Numbered from the stretch's first letter, positions 1 through 9,353 are shown. The stretch is 64,000 bases of DNA from Flavobacterium sp. Root420 (GCF_001427905.1 NZ_LMEF01000007.1:23184-87183), one strand, 5' to 3'. A program made the numbers and translations. The notes: generated by a model not told the origin, from the sequence alone.

Positions 1-2102
1 TTTCCGTCATCGCCGCCAATCGGAATTCGGCGTTGAGCAGTCTGCATACTATTGGCGTACAGATAACTATCTTTTGTTAAATTTACTAAAGTTTCATAAT
101 AGGTGATGCTTTTCTCCAAATGCGGAAGTGCTTTATCCAAATCTGAGATATCATTTGAGTAACTGTATCTTAAAACCAATAAGGCCGCTTTTACCTTTTC
201 TGAAAAGAAATCGGCGAAAGCTTTATAGCAATGCATATCGTTTTTAAGACGTAAAAATTCGTCTTTGTCTTTTGTTACTTTTGATTCTGCTTTGTCAATT
301 GCTTCCACAGCCAGTCTTCCGTGTTCCGTGATTTCGGCAATAATCTGCGTTGGAAGTTCACCCACATGTGGTTCGTGATTCCACTCTTTTTTAGAATATT
401 CCAAAAGCAATTCACCAACCGGACCACAAGATTCATGGAAACCAGGATAAACACGCCATTTTGCCGGATTTACCAACTGACTTTCGAACATTCCCAAAAG
501 TAAAGTCTGACGGTTTCCTTCTGTAATTCCGAAACGTCTTAATGTTTTTGGAGCAATTTCTCCGGATTCATCGTACGCCTTTTGAATATTATTGGCTGCT
601 TCTGTATCTGTTCCGTATTTCGCCGCTAAATCTTTATCCCAAAATTTAATTTCTTCCTTTCGGTCTCTTTTACTGTCCCACGCATATCTTGCCCAGGCTT
701 TGTACCAAATCCAGTCGCGATCCATTTCTAATAATCGTTCTCCCGTTTTTGTTTTATCTGCAGAATACGGCCAATCCCAATACGATGCCTGGGGATATAA
801 ATGCAGCGCATTTGCACCGTGCACGCTGTGCATTGCCTTTACGGTTTTCTGAATAAAATCTGGCGAACCGTATCTGAAAGGTTCCAGATTGGCCAGAATG
901 TGGACATTCTCAATATGAATCGATTTTAAAGCACTTAGCTGTTTGTGCGTTTCTCCCCAAGGTCCGCCTGGAGTGTAAGTAGTCAAGGATTCTCCGGTAT
1001 ATTTACTTTCTGTATATAAGTTTTTGTAAAGTGGAAGCGATTTTTCCATCACCAAAGGTCCATCGGTATCATGCGAACGCAAAATAATTGGCGGTTCGTC
1101 TGTTCTTCCTAATGCTTTCAAACCATCCTGAACACCCGGAATAATCGTTTTGGTAAACCATTCCACATCATCATCCACCGTATTAATGGCTTCTCCCAAG
1201 CAAACCATCAATCCCACATTTGGGTATTTTTCGATAAAAGCCGCAATTGATTTTCTGGTATAATCAGAAAGTAAGGGCGTAATTGGACGTGAACGATCTT
1301 GTGTTTTGATATTATAATGCTCCGCAAAAGGTTTCGAAACGATAATATTGTAGAACATCTGAATGACCCAGATCCCTCTTTTGTTGGCTTCTACAGTAAG
1401 GAATTTATAGACTTCTTCGTTCTTTTTAAAATCTTCGTCGCTTACCTCAACAGCAAAAGGATATTCTTTCAATTTCACCAAGGAAGCGAATGGATGTCCG
1501 TTCCATAAATACAAGGAATTCATTCTGTTATCGACCATCATATCCAGATACTTTATCCAAAGCTTTTTATCATAAAACCACGGAAAAGTTTCAGGCGTAT
1601 ACGGATATTCGTAAACGTCCCTTCCCGGAAGATAAGTCGTCTTTTGCATTCCGATACAGGCTCCTCTCAACACCATTTCAGGACTGTCATTAATATTAAT
1701 TTCTGACGGAAGTTGTCCTGAACTTTTAATACGGTCTGCCAATTCCATTGCGCCGTATAAAGCACCGCTTGCGTCAGTTCCTTCGATATAAATAATATTT
1801 TTTTGCGTACGGATCTGGAACCCTTCTTTCTTAGTTAATTTGCTATCATCGATTTTGGCAGACTTCGAATTTTGATTCCAAAAATCAGTTCCTTTTTCGC
1901 CAATTACAATGACTTTATCTTTTGAGTTTTTAGCTATTTTATCTTCAGCAATTACTTTGAATCCTTTAGCTGATGCGATTTCAGATAATTTTTCAGCTCC
2001 AAACTGAGCTCTTGGCGATTTTGAATCACTAACAATAGTGATATTTTGCGCTGTTGCGAAAGTGGCGTAAAAACATAAAAAAAATAAGGTGATGTATTTC
2101 AT
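1..2102 (-). CDS. GH20/GH67-like secreted glycoside hydrolase, partial (C-terminus outside window)
   Basis: The reading frame opens with ATG at 2102-2100 and stays open for 700 codons to the left edge, so the C-terminus is missing. Residues 1-19 form a signal peptide ending in ATAQ. Residues 20-125 look like the alpha/beta zincin-like N-terminal domain seen in front of GH20, GH67 and GH115 catalytic barrels (pattern of VIVIGEKG, then EGFQI, then a GALYGAMELADRI helix). A TIM-barrel-like part follows, with acidic stretches such as CLGEAINTVDDD and HIENVHILANLEPF. This resembles proteins annotated as alpha-glucuronidase-like or GH20 zincin-like fold hydrolases, so an exo-acting uronidase or hexosaminidase-type role is possible. 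It is the last gene visible in the PUL and lies about 260 bp after the isomerase-like gene. The family level is fairly safe; the substrate is unknown. Confidence 0.7.
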   Translation of the reverse strand, partial: MKYITLFFLCFYATFATAQNITIVSDSKSPRAQFGAEKLSEIASAKGFKVIAEDKIAKNSKDKVIVIGEKGTDFWNQNSKSAKIDDSKLTKKEGFQIRTQKNIIYIEGTDASGALYGAMELADRIKSSGQLPSEININDSPEMVLRGACIGMQKTTYLPGRDVYEYPYTPETFPWFYDKKLWIKYLDMMVDNRMNSLYLWNGHPFASLVKLKEYPFAVEVSDEDFKKNEEVYKFLTVEANKRGIWVIQMFYNIIVSKPFAEHYNIKTQDRSRPITPLLSDYTRKSIAAFIEKYPNVGLMVCLGEAINTVDDDVEWFTKTIIPGVQDGLKALGRTDEPPIILRSHDTDGPLVMEKSLPLYKNLYTESKYTGESLTTYTPGGPWGETHKQLSALKSIHIENVHILANLEPFRYGSPDFIQKTVKAMHSVHGANALHLYPQASYWDWPYSADKTKTGERLLEMDRDWIWYKAWARYAWDSKRDRKEEIKFWDKDLAAKYGTDTEAANNIQKAYDESGEIAPKTLRRFGITEGNRQTLLLGMFESQLVNPAKWRVYPGFHESCGPVGELLLEYSKKEWNHEPHVGELPTQIIAEITEHGRLAVEAIDKAESKVTKDKDEFLRLKNDMHCYKAFADFFSEKVKAALLVLRYSYSNDISDLDKALPHLEKSITYYETLVNLTKDSYLYANSMQTAQRRIPIGGDDG

Positions 2103-2128
2103 TGTATTGTAATTTTATTCAACAAGTA

Positions 2129-2213
2129 TGTCAGTACGAAGGACAAATCAAACTAGAAACTCGCCACTCTTTGTCGAGTTACGATTGGGATCCCTCGTCC
2201 CTCGGGATGACAA
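2129..2213. repeat. Degenerate copy of the TGTCAT...ATGACA inverted-repeat element
   Basis: The right half (TCTTTGTCGAGTTAC core, then CCCTCGGGATGACA) matches the other copies of this family in the window (9410, 26104, 49184, 55833). The left arm is eroded, so it no longer pairs well. Confidence 0.6.
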
Positions 2214-2244
2214 AAAAAGCGATTAAAATCTGCCTAATCCACTC

Positions 2245-2277
2245 AATCTGCGAGAGTTATTTTTTTTCTCGCAGATT
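2245..2277. repeat. Palindrome AATCTGCGAG / CTCGCAGATT
   Basis: Ten-base arms (2245-2254 and 2268-2277) pair perfectly around a T-rich loop. The arm continues into repeated GCAGATTTAGCAGAT units up to about 2298. It belongs to the 'GCAGATTT' palindrome family also seen at 3273 and 21186, and would form a hairpin in the transcript between two PUL genes. Confidence 0.7.
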
Positions 2278-2358
2278 TAGCAGATCTAGCAGATTTTTTT
2301 TAAAGTGTGAACTTGTACTGTTTAACTTTTACATATTCAGCACTTTTATTTGAATTTA

Positions 2359-3255
2359 TTAATTCTGAAAAATCTTTTTTAAGTAGGCTACGTTTGCACC
2401 ATAATTGACTTTTACATTATGCACTTGTGTTACATCTCTGGAGCGCTCCACAATTAGCCAGCCGCTCCATTTCATTTCGTCCAGCGTCTTTTTAATTTCC
2501 GGCATATTGATCATCGTGTCATTTTCCAGCCAAACTTTATCGGTGTTTGAAGCGTGAATTTGTGCCAGATGTTTTTTGCCTAATATTTTTAATTCCGAAA
2601 CTATATCTCTTCCGTTATCTGCGGCATTGGCAAAATTGAAAGAGCTTTTGATATGTTTAGAACCAATTTCTTCTAAAAGTTTTTTCTCTTCAGTAGCATT
2701 CAGTGAAGTTTCAATGGCGATAACTCCGCCAATTTTACCTACTTGTTTTCCTGCCCATTTTAGTCTTTCAATAACAATCGGACGCAATTCCGGATTTTTA
2801 ACCAAATCACTTTCTGTTCCCAACGGAAGATACGCCACTTTTACTTTCATGTCTTTCATTGCTTTTACGCAATCATTAATCATGGGTTCGATGGTTTCTC
2901 TTTTCGCAAAAGACTGTGCATAGAATCCGGACATGGCAATAGAACTGATTCCCACATGCAACTCTTTGGATTTATCCAGGAACTTTTGTCTTTCAACCGG
3001 ATCTCCTAATTTACTATCAAAAGTTGGTCTTTTTCCTAAACCTCCCATGTCCAGTTCTATTCCGTCGGCTTTGATTTCGCTTGCCAAACCAAAAGCACCT
3101 AATTTTTGCCTTTTTAAAATCATCCAGTCACAAACCGCAACTTTATATTGTTGTTTGTTTTTTGATGATTGAGCTGTTGCGCAACTATTGAATGAACAGG
3201 AAAAAACTGCTAAGATTACGATAATAATGCTTTTCTTGAAATGAGCTAAATTCAT
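2359..3255 (-). CDS. Sugar phosphate isomerase/epimerase-like TIM-barrel lipoprotein
   Basis: This 298-aa protein has a lipoprotein signal peptide (hydrophobic run, then SFNSC with Cys at 25). The rest matches the xylose-isomerase-like TIM barrel of the sugar phosphate isomerase/epimerase family: KADGIELDMGG near the first strand, GISSIAMSG, AYLPLG, GGVIAIETSLN, SSFNFANAADNG and a C-terminal GWLIVERSRD strand. Acidic and histidine residues that would bind a metal (ELD, IETS, QIHASN, ERSRD) can be seen. Family members are mostly cytoplasmic. The lipid-anchored location here suggests a periplasmic isomerase or epimerase acting on a released monosaccharide, or a glycosidase-like relative. It lies between the sialidase-like gene and the GH20/GH67-like gene. 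Superfamily confident, reaction unknown. Confidence 0.75.
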   Translation of the reverse strand: MNLAHFKKSIIIVILAVFSCSFNSCATAQSSKNKQQYKVAVCDWMILKRQKLGAFGLASEIKADGIELDMGGLGKRPTFDSKLGDPVERQKFLDKSKELHVGISSIAMSGFYAQSFAKRETIEPMINDCVKAMKDMKVKVAYLPLGTESDLVKNPELRPIVIERLKWAGKQVGKIGGVIAIETSLNATEEKKLLEEIGSKHIKSSFNFANAADNGRDIVSELKILGKKHLAQIHASNTDKVWLENDTMINMPEIKKTLDEMKWSGWLIVERSRDVTQVHNVKVNYGANVAYLKKIFQN

Positions 3256-3272
3256 AGTTATTAAGTTTTTTT

Positions 3273-3410
3273 TGCCACAGATTAAATGATTAAAAAAATC
3301 TGCTAAATCTGCTAAATCTGCGTGAAAAAATTGACTCTCGCAGATTTAGCAGATTTTGGAGATTTAACTAGAATTAAAAAATCATTTTAATCATTTAATC
3401 GGTGGCAAAC
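3273..3410. repeat. Nested palindrome, outer GCCACAGATTAAA type, inner GCAGATTTAGCAGAT type
   Basis: An outer pair (GCCACAGATTAAATGATT near 3273 and AATCATTTAATCGGTGGC near 3406) encloses an inner pair of AAATCTGC and GCAGATTT units. The whole gap between the sialidase-like gene and the isomerase-like gene is occupied by this structure. Confidence 0.75.
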
Positions 3411-3417
3411 TTTTTAT

Positions 3418-4566
3418 TTATTCCTCTTCAGCCTTAACAGCCGTTACGGTTTTGTTTTCGTCTCCAGGCCAGATTCCATTTTTAATTGGGAATGCTTTTA
3501 ATTTACTTGGATCAACCTTTACGTATTTGATTTTTTCTCTTCTCCAGGTATAAACGATATGCACCATTCCATCTGAACTCTGAATCATCGATGGATAGGA
3601 GTATTGACTGATTTTTGAATCTTCTAAAACCAGAGCCGCTTTCCAGTGAATTCCGTCATCAGAAATTGAAACATTTAATGGCGTTCTCGGCCCTTTTGCT
3701 TCCGTTCCCGGAGGCAATACGTGATTGTAAACCAACAAATGTTTTCCATTTTTAAGTGTCACGGCATCGGTTCCTGAATTGTTATTTGGCAAACCGATTA
3801 ACTCGATATCTGACCATGTTTTTCCGTTATCTTTTGAGAATGTGCTAAAGATTGCTCTGTTTCTCGTTCTTCCAATTGCCTGAATACTTCCGTCTTTATG
3901 GAAAAGAATACTTGGCTGAATCGCATTGATTTTGTTTTTTCCTCTTGATAAAGTATCTCCTAAAACCCATGTTTTTCCGAAATCAGGAGAAGTTTCCATT
4001 CGCAATCTCCAACCATCGCCTTCAATACTTGACGGACATAATAAAGTTCCGTTGCTTAATAAAACCGGTTTGTTTTTGATTGGCCCCAAGAAATCTTTAC
4101 TAGGCATATTCTTAGCCTCAGACCATGTTTTTCCATTATCAGATGAAGTTCTGATCACACCCCACCACTCCGATGGTTTTGGTCCGATTTTGTAGAAAAG
4201 CATTAAATCGCCACCCGGAATCTGATATAAAACCGGATTCCATGTTGGTAATCTCGGTCCGTCTTTCATCACACCATCGGCAACATTTATACCTTCAGTC
4301 CATTTGTCGCTTCCTTTTGGTTTTCTGCTTACATAAATACAAACGTCAGGATGTCTTTCTTTTGTTCCTCCAAACCATGAAGCTACTAAATCTCCGTTTG
4401 TAGCCTCCACAATTGTGGCAGCGTGACAAGACGGATAAGGCGCTTTATCATAGATAAATTCATCAACTAAAATTCCTTCTTTCCAGGTCTTTTTTTCTAA
4501 AGCAGATTTACAACTTCCTAAAAGCAATAAACCGAATAAGACAAAAGTTAACTTTATGATCTTCAT
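3418..4566 (-). CDS. Sialidase-like (BNR repeat) exo-glycosidase, lipoprotein
   Basis: This 382-aa protein has a lipoprotein signal (LLLLGSC, Cys19). It is a six-bladed beta-propeller of the sialidase superfamily: Asp-box motifs SSDNGKTW (141-148), SPDFGKTW (193-200) and SKDNGKTW (about 244-251) are clear. Further family marks are an early SCHAATIVEATNGDLVASWFGG segment and a late SYPSMIQSSDGMVHIVYTW segment. It matches the BNR_2 type common in pectin PULs. It need not be a true sialidase, since pectin carries Kdo and Dha, sialic-acid-like keto acids found in RG-II, and this fold could remove one of them; that is inference. It is the first gene of the third block, with a putative operator about 110 bp upstream (4676-4690). 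Confidence 0.75.
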   Translation of the reverse strand: MKIIKLTFVLFGLLLLGSCKSALEKKTWKEGILVDEFIYDKAPYPSCHAATIVEATNGDLVASWFGGTKERHPDVCIYVSRKPKGSDKWTEGINVADGVMKDGPRLPTWNPVLYQIPGGDLMLFYKIGPKPSEWWGVIRTSSDNGKTWSEAKNMPSKDFLGPIKNKPVLLSNGTLLCPSSIEGDGWRLRMETSPDFGKTWVLGDTLSRGKNKINAIQPSILFHKDGSIQAIGRTRNRAIFSTFSKDNGKTWSDIELIGLPNNNSGTDAVTLKNGKHLLVYNHVLPPGTEAKGPRTPLNVSISDDGIHWKAALVLEDSKISQYSYPSMIQSSDGMVHIVYTWRREKIKYVKVDPSKLKAFPIKNGIWPGDENKTVTAVKAEEE

Positions 4567-4626
4567 TCCTAATTTTATTTTGGATTATTTTTTTGAATTT
4601 TTATGCAGTACTCTTAATTTTTCGCA

Positions 4627-4634
4627 CAAAAATA
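4627..4634 (-). promoter_or_regulatory. Putative -7 element TATTTTTG
   Basis: On the minus strand this reads TATTTTTG, a perfect fit to the Bacteroidota -7 consensus TAnnTTTG, about 60 bp upstream of the sialidase-like start. It is farther from the operator than the equivalent box upstream of susC, so the assignment is tentative. Confidence 0.4.
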
Positions 4635-4675
4635 TTTATTAAGTGTAAAAATGACACTAAAAAATTAAAGATGTA

Positions 4676-4690
4676 TCCTGTACTGTCCCG
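4676..4690 (-). promoter_or_regulatory. Putative operator, CAGGA-N5-CAGGA type (copy 3, one arm degenerate)
   Basis: Plus-strand sequence TCCTGTACTGTCCCG, i.e. CGGGA-N5-CAGGA on the coding strand. The two half-sites start 10 bp apart, as in the copies at 36191 and 63613, and the spacer TRC-Y is also shared. It sits between the stop of a GH78 gene (4702) and the start of the sialidase-like gene (4566). Confidence 0.55.
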
Positions 4691-4701
4691 AAATACTAAA
4701 A

Positions 4702-7452
4702 TTAACGCTTTACACTTACATTATAAGCACCTGACGGCAATGTCAAAACAGGTTTAGCTCCTTCGATTTTATAAGTTTCACTAGTTATTTTTTTACCATT
4801 TAAGGCAACATCTGAAATATTGTTTGTTGGCAAATAAACCAAAGCCGAAGTGTTCGCCGGAATAGTGATATTCCATTGCAAATTGTTTTTACTTTTCTTC
4901 CAGTTGCTTTTTATCAGTCCGTGAATGGATTCATAAGACGCGTTTACGTAAGTTAATCCTGCCTCAAAATCAGGTTTCATAATAATTTGTTTGAAACCCG
5001 GAGTTTCAGGATTACTTTTGATTCCGGCCATATTTTCGTAATACCAAATCAATAAATCGCCTAAAAGCATTACGTGATTTTGAGAGTTCATAGTTGGATC
5101 TGCTGTATTTCCGTTCCATAATTCCCAAATCGTAGTCGCTCCGTTTTCTACCATATAACCCCAGCTTGGATAGGTTTTATTGGATGCCAGTTTGTACGCC
5201 AAATCTCCTCTTCCAAAATTGGTCAGCGTTCGCATCAAAAATTGAGTTCCGATTACACCCGTACTGATATGACCGTTTTTCGTTACCTCAACTTCTTGCA
5301 CCATATTCTGAAAAACCTTTTCTTTTAAATTTTCAGGAACTAGTCCGAAAGCCAACGGCAATACATTTGCTGTAACCGTATTATTGGCGTACGTATTCGT
5401 TGCTGCATTTAAATATTTTGCATTGAAAGCTTTACTGATTCTTTCTGATAAATCAGTATAATGTTCGATATCAGTATCCGCATTAGCGATTTTGGCAAAC
5501 TTTTTCATAATTCCCAATAACTGATAATAAAAGGCACTTGAAATCAATCCGCCATCTGTTAAGCGAGCCGGATCTTTCGAACGAATTAATTCTAACGATT
5601 CAGGCGGCACGCACCAATCGCCGTATTTATCCTTATCCATCAAATCGTTTACCAGGTAATTTTCTTCCATATACAGCATCCATTTTTTCATGTTTGGATA
5701 TTGTTTTTTAATCACTTCCTGATCTGCAAATTGTTGGTACAACATATCGGCAACCGTAATATAAGTTCCCGGCCAGGTTACATTATCGCCATAATAACGC
5801 CAAAATGCTGGCGCTACATCTGGTAATCCTCCATCTTGGGTTTGTGCATTTTTTATATCATCCAGCCATTTGGCATACAAAGTCTGATTATCGAATATAA
5901 AACTTTCTCCATAAGCTCCGGTTGTTCGGTCTCCCAACCAAGGCTGACGCTCGTTTCGCTGCGGACAATCAATTGGCATTCCTTTGTAATTTCCTCTGAT
6001 TCCCCAATAGGCATTTTTGAAAATCTGGTTCATTATCGCGTCTGAAGATTCGAAAGTTCCGGTTGTTTTCATGTCATCATAAACCACTTTTCCAACAAAA
6101 TTATCTACAGTTGGTTTTGTTGGAAATCCTGAAATTTCTACAAAACGGAATCCGTGATATACAAATCTCGGTTCCCAAATTTCTTCGCCTTCGCCTTTTA
6201 AAGTATAAACATCCGTAGTTTTTGCATCGCGCAAATTGGCGATATAAAGTGAGCCATCAGCTTGTAAAGATTCTGCAAATTTCATTGTAACCTGATCGCC
6301 ACTTTTTCCTTTAACTCTCAATTGCAGCCAGCCCACCATATTCTGCCCCATATCTAAAATATAGGTACCTTTTGCAGTCTCTTTTATAGAAATAGGTTTT
6401 ACCTCTCCCATTATTTTCATGTTAGGCGTCATTTGCCCTTCATAAAACCCACCAGGTTCTTGCACATATCTGACATTTACCCAATTTTTATCATCAAAAT
6501 TAGTTGTGTTCCAGCCTTTCATCTCCTTGCGGGCATCGTATTCTTCTCCGTCATATTCGTTGTTGGACAAAATGGGTCCGTCCGTCGTAACCTTCCACGT
6601 ATCATCTGTTCTGATAATATCCTGACTTCCATCTGTATATTCAACAAACAACTGCAAAGCCATTTTTGGCAAGCCAAATGATTTTATTTTATACGGTTTG
6701 TAATCTTGTCGCATGGCAAAAAAACGTCCGTTTCCTAAAATGGTTCCCAACATATTTTTGCCTTCTTTCAATTGCGAAGTCACATCAAAAACATTGTATT
6801 TTACGTTTTTAGTATAATCCGTAGGAACGGGTGCCAAAACCTGATCGCCAATTTTATTTCCGTTAATGTATAGCTCGTACAAGCCCATTCCCATGATATA
6901 AACCTTGGCATTTTTAACCTGTTTTTTAAGATTGATTTCTTTCCTTAAATATCTAGCCGATAATCTTGCGTACTGAGAAACACTGTCATCTTTCGATAAT
7001 TTTTCATAACCAATCCAGCGGGTCGATTTCCAGTCGGCATAAGTTAATATCCCAATGCTGAAATGGGCGCTTTCATTTGATTTTATTTCTCCTTTATTGG
7101 TCCAGACAATTACTTTCCAAAACGCGTCTTGCCTGTTTTCGAGTTTTTTTCCTTTGTAAATAATATTGACAGCTTCATTACTTTCAACTTTTCCGCTATC
7201 CCATAAATCGCCATTGTTAGCATTTAAGTTTCCTAAAGTTGAAGCTACTAAAATTTGATACGCCGTTTGTTTTACATCGTTTACATCTGCATTAATTTGC
7301 CAGCTCAGTCTTGGTTTTAAAACATCAATTCCTTCCGGATTGTTCAGCATTTCGCATTGCAAATTGGTAACGCTGATTTTATTTTGGGCTTTCGCCGAAA
7401 AGGAAATCGTTGTTACGATGATGCATGTAATATGTAAAAAAAACTTTTTCAT
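4702..7452 (-). CDS. GH78 alpha-L-rhamnosidase
   Basis: This 916-aa secreted enzyme has a signal peptide (residues 1-23, ending SAKAQ). Order of parts: N-terminal fibronectin-like domain (SVTNLQCEMLNNPEG, LKPRLSWQI), carbohydrate-binding beta-sandwich (AKVYIMGMGLYELYING), a second sandwich, an (alpha/alpha)6 catalytic barrel and a C-terminal beta-sandwich. The catalytic-barrel signature DCPQRNERQPWLGD begins at Asp495, with Glu501 and Asp508 in the usual place of the general acid. Glu777 in GATTIWELWNG fits the general base. Length is typical for the family. It would release terminal alpha-L-rhamnose from pectin side chains or from the rhamnogalacturonan backbone. It ends the second block, with the third-block operator directly after its stop codon. 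Confidence 0.92.
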   Translation of the reverse strand: MKKFFLHITCIIVTTISFSAKAQNKISVTNLQCEMLNNPEGIDVLKPRLSWQINADVNDVKQTAYQILVASTLGNLNANNGDLWDSGKVESNEAVNIIYKGKKLENRQDAFWKVIVWTNKGEIKSNESAHFSIGILTYADWKSTRWIGYEKLSKDDSVSQYARLSARYLRKEINLKKQVKNAKVYIMGMGLYELYINGNKIGDQVLAPVPTDYTKNVKYNVFDVTSQLKEGKNMLGTILGNGRFFAMRQDYKPYKIKSFGLPKMALQLFVEYTDGSQDIIRTDDTWKVTTDGPILSNNEYDGEEYDARKEMKGWNTTNFDDKNWVNVRYVQEPGGFYEGQMTPNMKIMGEVKPISIKETAKGTYILDMGQNMVGWLQLRVKGKSGDQVTMKFAESLQADGSLYIANLRDAKTTDVYTLKGEGEEIWEPRFVYHGFRFVEISGFPTKPTVDNFVGKVVYDDMKTTGTFESSDAIMNQIFKNAYWGIRGNYKGMPIDCPQRNERQPWLGDRTTGAYGESFIFDNQTLYAKWLDDIKNAQTQDGGLPDVAPAFWRYYGDNVTWPGTYITVADMLYQQFADQEVIKKQYPNMKKWMLYMEENYLVNDLMDKDKYGDWCVPPESLELIRSKDPARLTDGGLISSAFYYQLLGIMKKFAKIANADTDIEHYTDLSERISKAFNAKYLNAATNTYANNTVTANVLPLAFGLVPENLKEKVFQNMVQEVEVTKNGHISTGVIGTQFLMRTLTNFGRGDLAYKLASNKTYPSWGYMVENGATTIWELWNGNTADPTMNSQNHVMLLGDLLIWYYENMAGIKSNPETPGFKQIIMKPDFEAGLTYVNASYESIHGLIKSNWKKSKNNLQWNITIPANTSALVYLPTNNISDVALNGKKITSETYKIEGAKPVLTLPSGAYNVSVKR

Positions 7453-7475
7453 AATTTTATTTTAATCAATATAAA

Positions 7476-7573
7476 GTCCCAGAGGGACGATATATTTATA
7501 GATTTTATAATAGTAGGTTCATTAAGCCCCAGCGGGGCGAAATAATTTCCAATATGTGTCGCTCCGCTGGAGC
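7476..7573. repeat. Cluster of three short palindromes (GTCCCAGAGGGAC type)
   Basis: GTCCCAGAGGGAC (7476-7488), GCCCCAGCGGGGC (7526-7538) and GCTCCGCTGGAGC (7561-7573) are three short palindromes; the first two are followed by related A/T-rich tails starting GA. The same family recurs at 45296-45426. Confidence 0.7.
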
Positions 7574-7634
7574 TTTTTAACATTCAGATGTGTATTTGCT
7601 ATAAATATTATGCTTCTCTGAAGCATGCAAAACT

Positions 7635-9197
7635 CTATTCCGAAACCAATCTCTGCAATTTCTCAGAAACCGCAATTTCCTTACCGTTTTTAAAAATTCT
7701 AAATCCTTTTCCTTTATGATATTTTTCACCGGTTTTATCCCAAAGAATCGTAATGATATTGCCGTGATACAAAACGTTATCTAAACAAAACCAATCCCAT
7801 TTTTCCTGTGGAATTAACGGATTCACTTCTATCTTTTCATCCGCTCTCGGACGTAAACCTACCAAACCTGTAATCACTAAATCATTAAAAGTGGAGTGAT
7901 TATAATAACGGCTGCGTTCTCTTTCACCCATTAACCAATATCCTGTGGTTTCATCTAAATATTCGCCCAAATAAGGTCTTCCATGGAAATATTGTGATTC
8001 AACATATAAATTCATTTGTTTGAAATAATCCGGTTTACCCACAAAATTCTGGTCGTAATTATTCAAAACATTTGCTAAAGCAGTTAAGGTTTGTGAGCTC
8101 GCAAAAGGCCAAATCGCACCGTCCCATTCGCAGGTTCCGGTTCCGTGAGTTCTAAAACGCGAACTCCTTCTTTCTGCCGTTGTTAATCCGAATGGCGCTG
8201 AAAATCCTTTTTCATCTTTAATTTGTTCCCAGGCCTTTTCAAAACCTTTGTCTTTTTGCGGCAAATTAAAATACCACGGAATAAATCCGATGGCTTCTCT
8301 CACCTGCGCCAAAGTATCTTTCTCTGTAAACGTTTCAAAGAATTCACTTTTAGGATTCCAAAGTTTTGTTTCTACTAATTTCTGAAGTGTATCGGCTTTA
8401 GCTTCAAAATAACTTTCTTGTTTTTCATCACCTTTTAGCTTCGCTATTTTAGCTAAAGCCGTTGCATTTCCAAACATATAACTGTTGATTGTCGGTCGTG
8501 CATTTCTGAATTTTCTGGCGCCGCTCAACGATTCTTCCATTCCGTCTTTTACATCAAATTGCCAAAACAATCCGTCTTTACGTTTTCTGTCACCTTCCCA
8601 GGCTGCATATTCCGCCACTAAATCGGGATACATGTCTAATAAAAACTTATCGCCTTTATTTACCAAATAGCGATTGTACAAAGCATCCGCCGTCCAACTG
8701 CTAAAAGTACGAAGCTTTTTCATTGGTTTACCGTCATTTCCTCTAAACCATAAATGAACGTCTTCTTCTAAATATTGCGGATTGTGAATCCATCTGAATT
8801 CATTAATGTGATGTCCCAAAGCGCAACTGATCATATTGTATTTATCGGCATACGAACGATCTACCAAAAACTCTGTTATCGCATATCCCTGTGGTGTTTT
8901 TTTGATATGCTTTCTCGCACTCCACCAACGGAAATAATAGATCTCCTCAAAATTTTGCTGTGGACATTCAAACAACGGAATATTTTTCTCCATCCACGCC
9001 CAAGCAGAATCATTTGGAATGGCGAATTTTAAATTCTCATCTTCCATCGTATTGAAATAATCAACATAATGTTTATAATTTTCTTGTTTTAAAATTGCTG
9101 CTGTGCTTTTTGAATGTGGTGATCCTGATTTGCAACTGCTTAAAGTTGCAATCAGGATTATGAAAGCTATTATTTTGTATTTAAGATAATGTAACAT
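7635..9197 (-). CDS. MGH1-like (GH63-related) glycoside hydrolase lipoprotein
   Basis: This 520-aa protein is read from ATG 9197, because the codons upstream cross a repeat-rich gap and would place 43 unlikely residues before a clear lipoprotein signal (IAFIILIATLSSC). The body is an (alpha/alpha)6 barrel of the MGH1/GH63-like kind: FRWWSARKHI, FSSWTADALYNRYL, DGLFWQFDVKDGMEES, TINSYMFGNATALAKIAKL and CEWDGAIWPFASSQTLTALA. Acidic residues in FDVKDGMEES and CEWDGAIW are the likely catalytic pair. The family includes glucosidases and mannosylglycerate hydrolases; in a pectin PUL an exo-acting enzyme on a side chain is likely, but the sugar cannot be read from the sequence. Neighbours are GH78 and GH95. 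Confidence 0.75.
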   Translation of the reverse strand: MLHYLKYKIIAFIILIATLSSCKSGSPHSKSTAAILKQENYKHYVDYFNTMEDENLKFAIPNDSAWAWMEKNIPLFECPQQNFEEIYYFRWWSARKHIKKTPQGYAITEFLVDRSYADKYNMISCALGHHINEFRWIHNPQYLEEDVHLWFRGNDGKPMKKLRTFSSWTADALYNRYLVNKGDKFLLDMYPDLVAEYAAWEGDRKRKDGLFWQFDVKDGMEESLSGARKFRNARPTINSYMFGNATALAKIAKLKGDEKQESYFEAKADTLQKLVETKLWNPKSEFFETFTEKDTLAQVREAIGFIPWYFNLPQKDKGFEKAWEQIKDEKGFSAPFGLTTAERRSSRFRTHGTGTCEWDGAIWPFASSQTLTALANVLNNYDQNFVGKPDYFKQMNLYVESQYFHGRPYLGEYLDETTGYWLMGERERSRYYNHSTFNDLVITGLVGLRPRADEKIEVNPLIPQEKWDWFCLDNVLYHGNIITILWDKTGEKYHKGKGFRIFKNGKEIAVSEKLQRLVSE

Positions 9198-9353
9198 ATT
9201 CAAATTATTATTTTCAAATTCATTGTTTGGGCGTGTTTCGCCGCGGCGAACCGTGCTGTCCGTTCCCGCTTTTTTTTGAAGCTGCAAAATGCTTCCCAAA
9301 AAAAGAGCTCCACTTCCATCACTCACGCAAAAGACGTTTACGATTTCTCACTC

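Noticed and set aside
2102..2353. 83-codon plus-strand frame between the first two genes
   Set aside because: Made of palindromic repeat sequence; peptide rich in Ser/Arg/Phe without domain features.
3418..4566. True sialidase (GH33) assignment
   Set aside because: Asp boxes show the fold only; sialic acid is not expected in a pectin locus and the arginine triad could not be verified by eye.
9198..9326. N-terminal extension of the MGH1-like protein (43 residues)
   Set aside because: The extension is read from a repeat-rich gap, and a full lipoprotein signal starts at the internal Met (9197).
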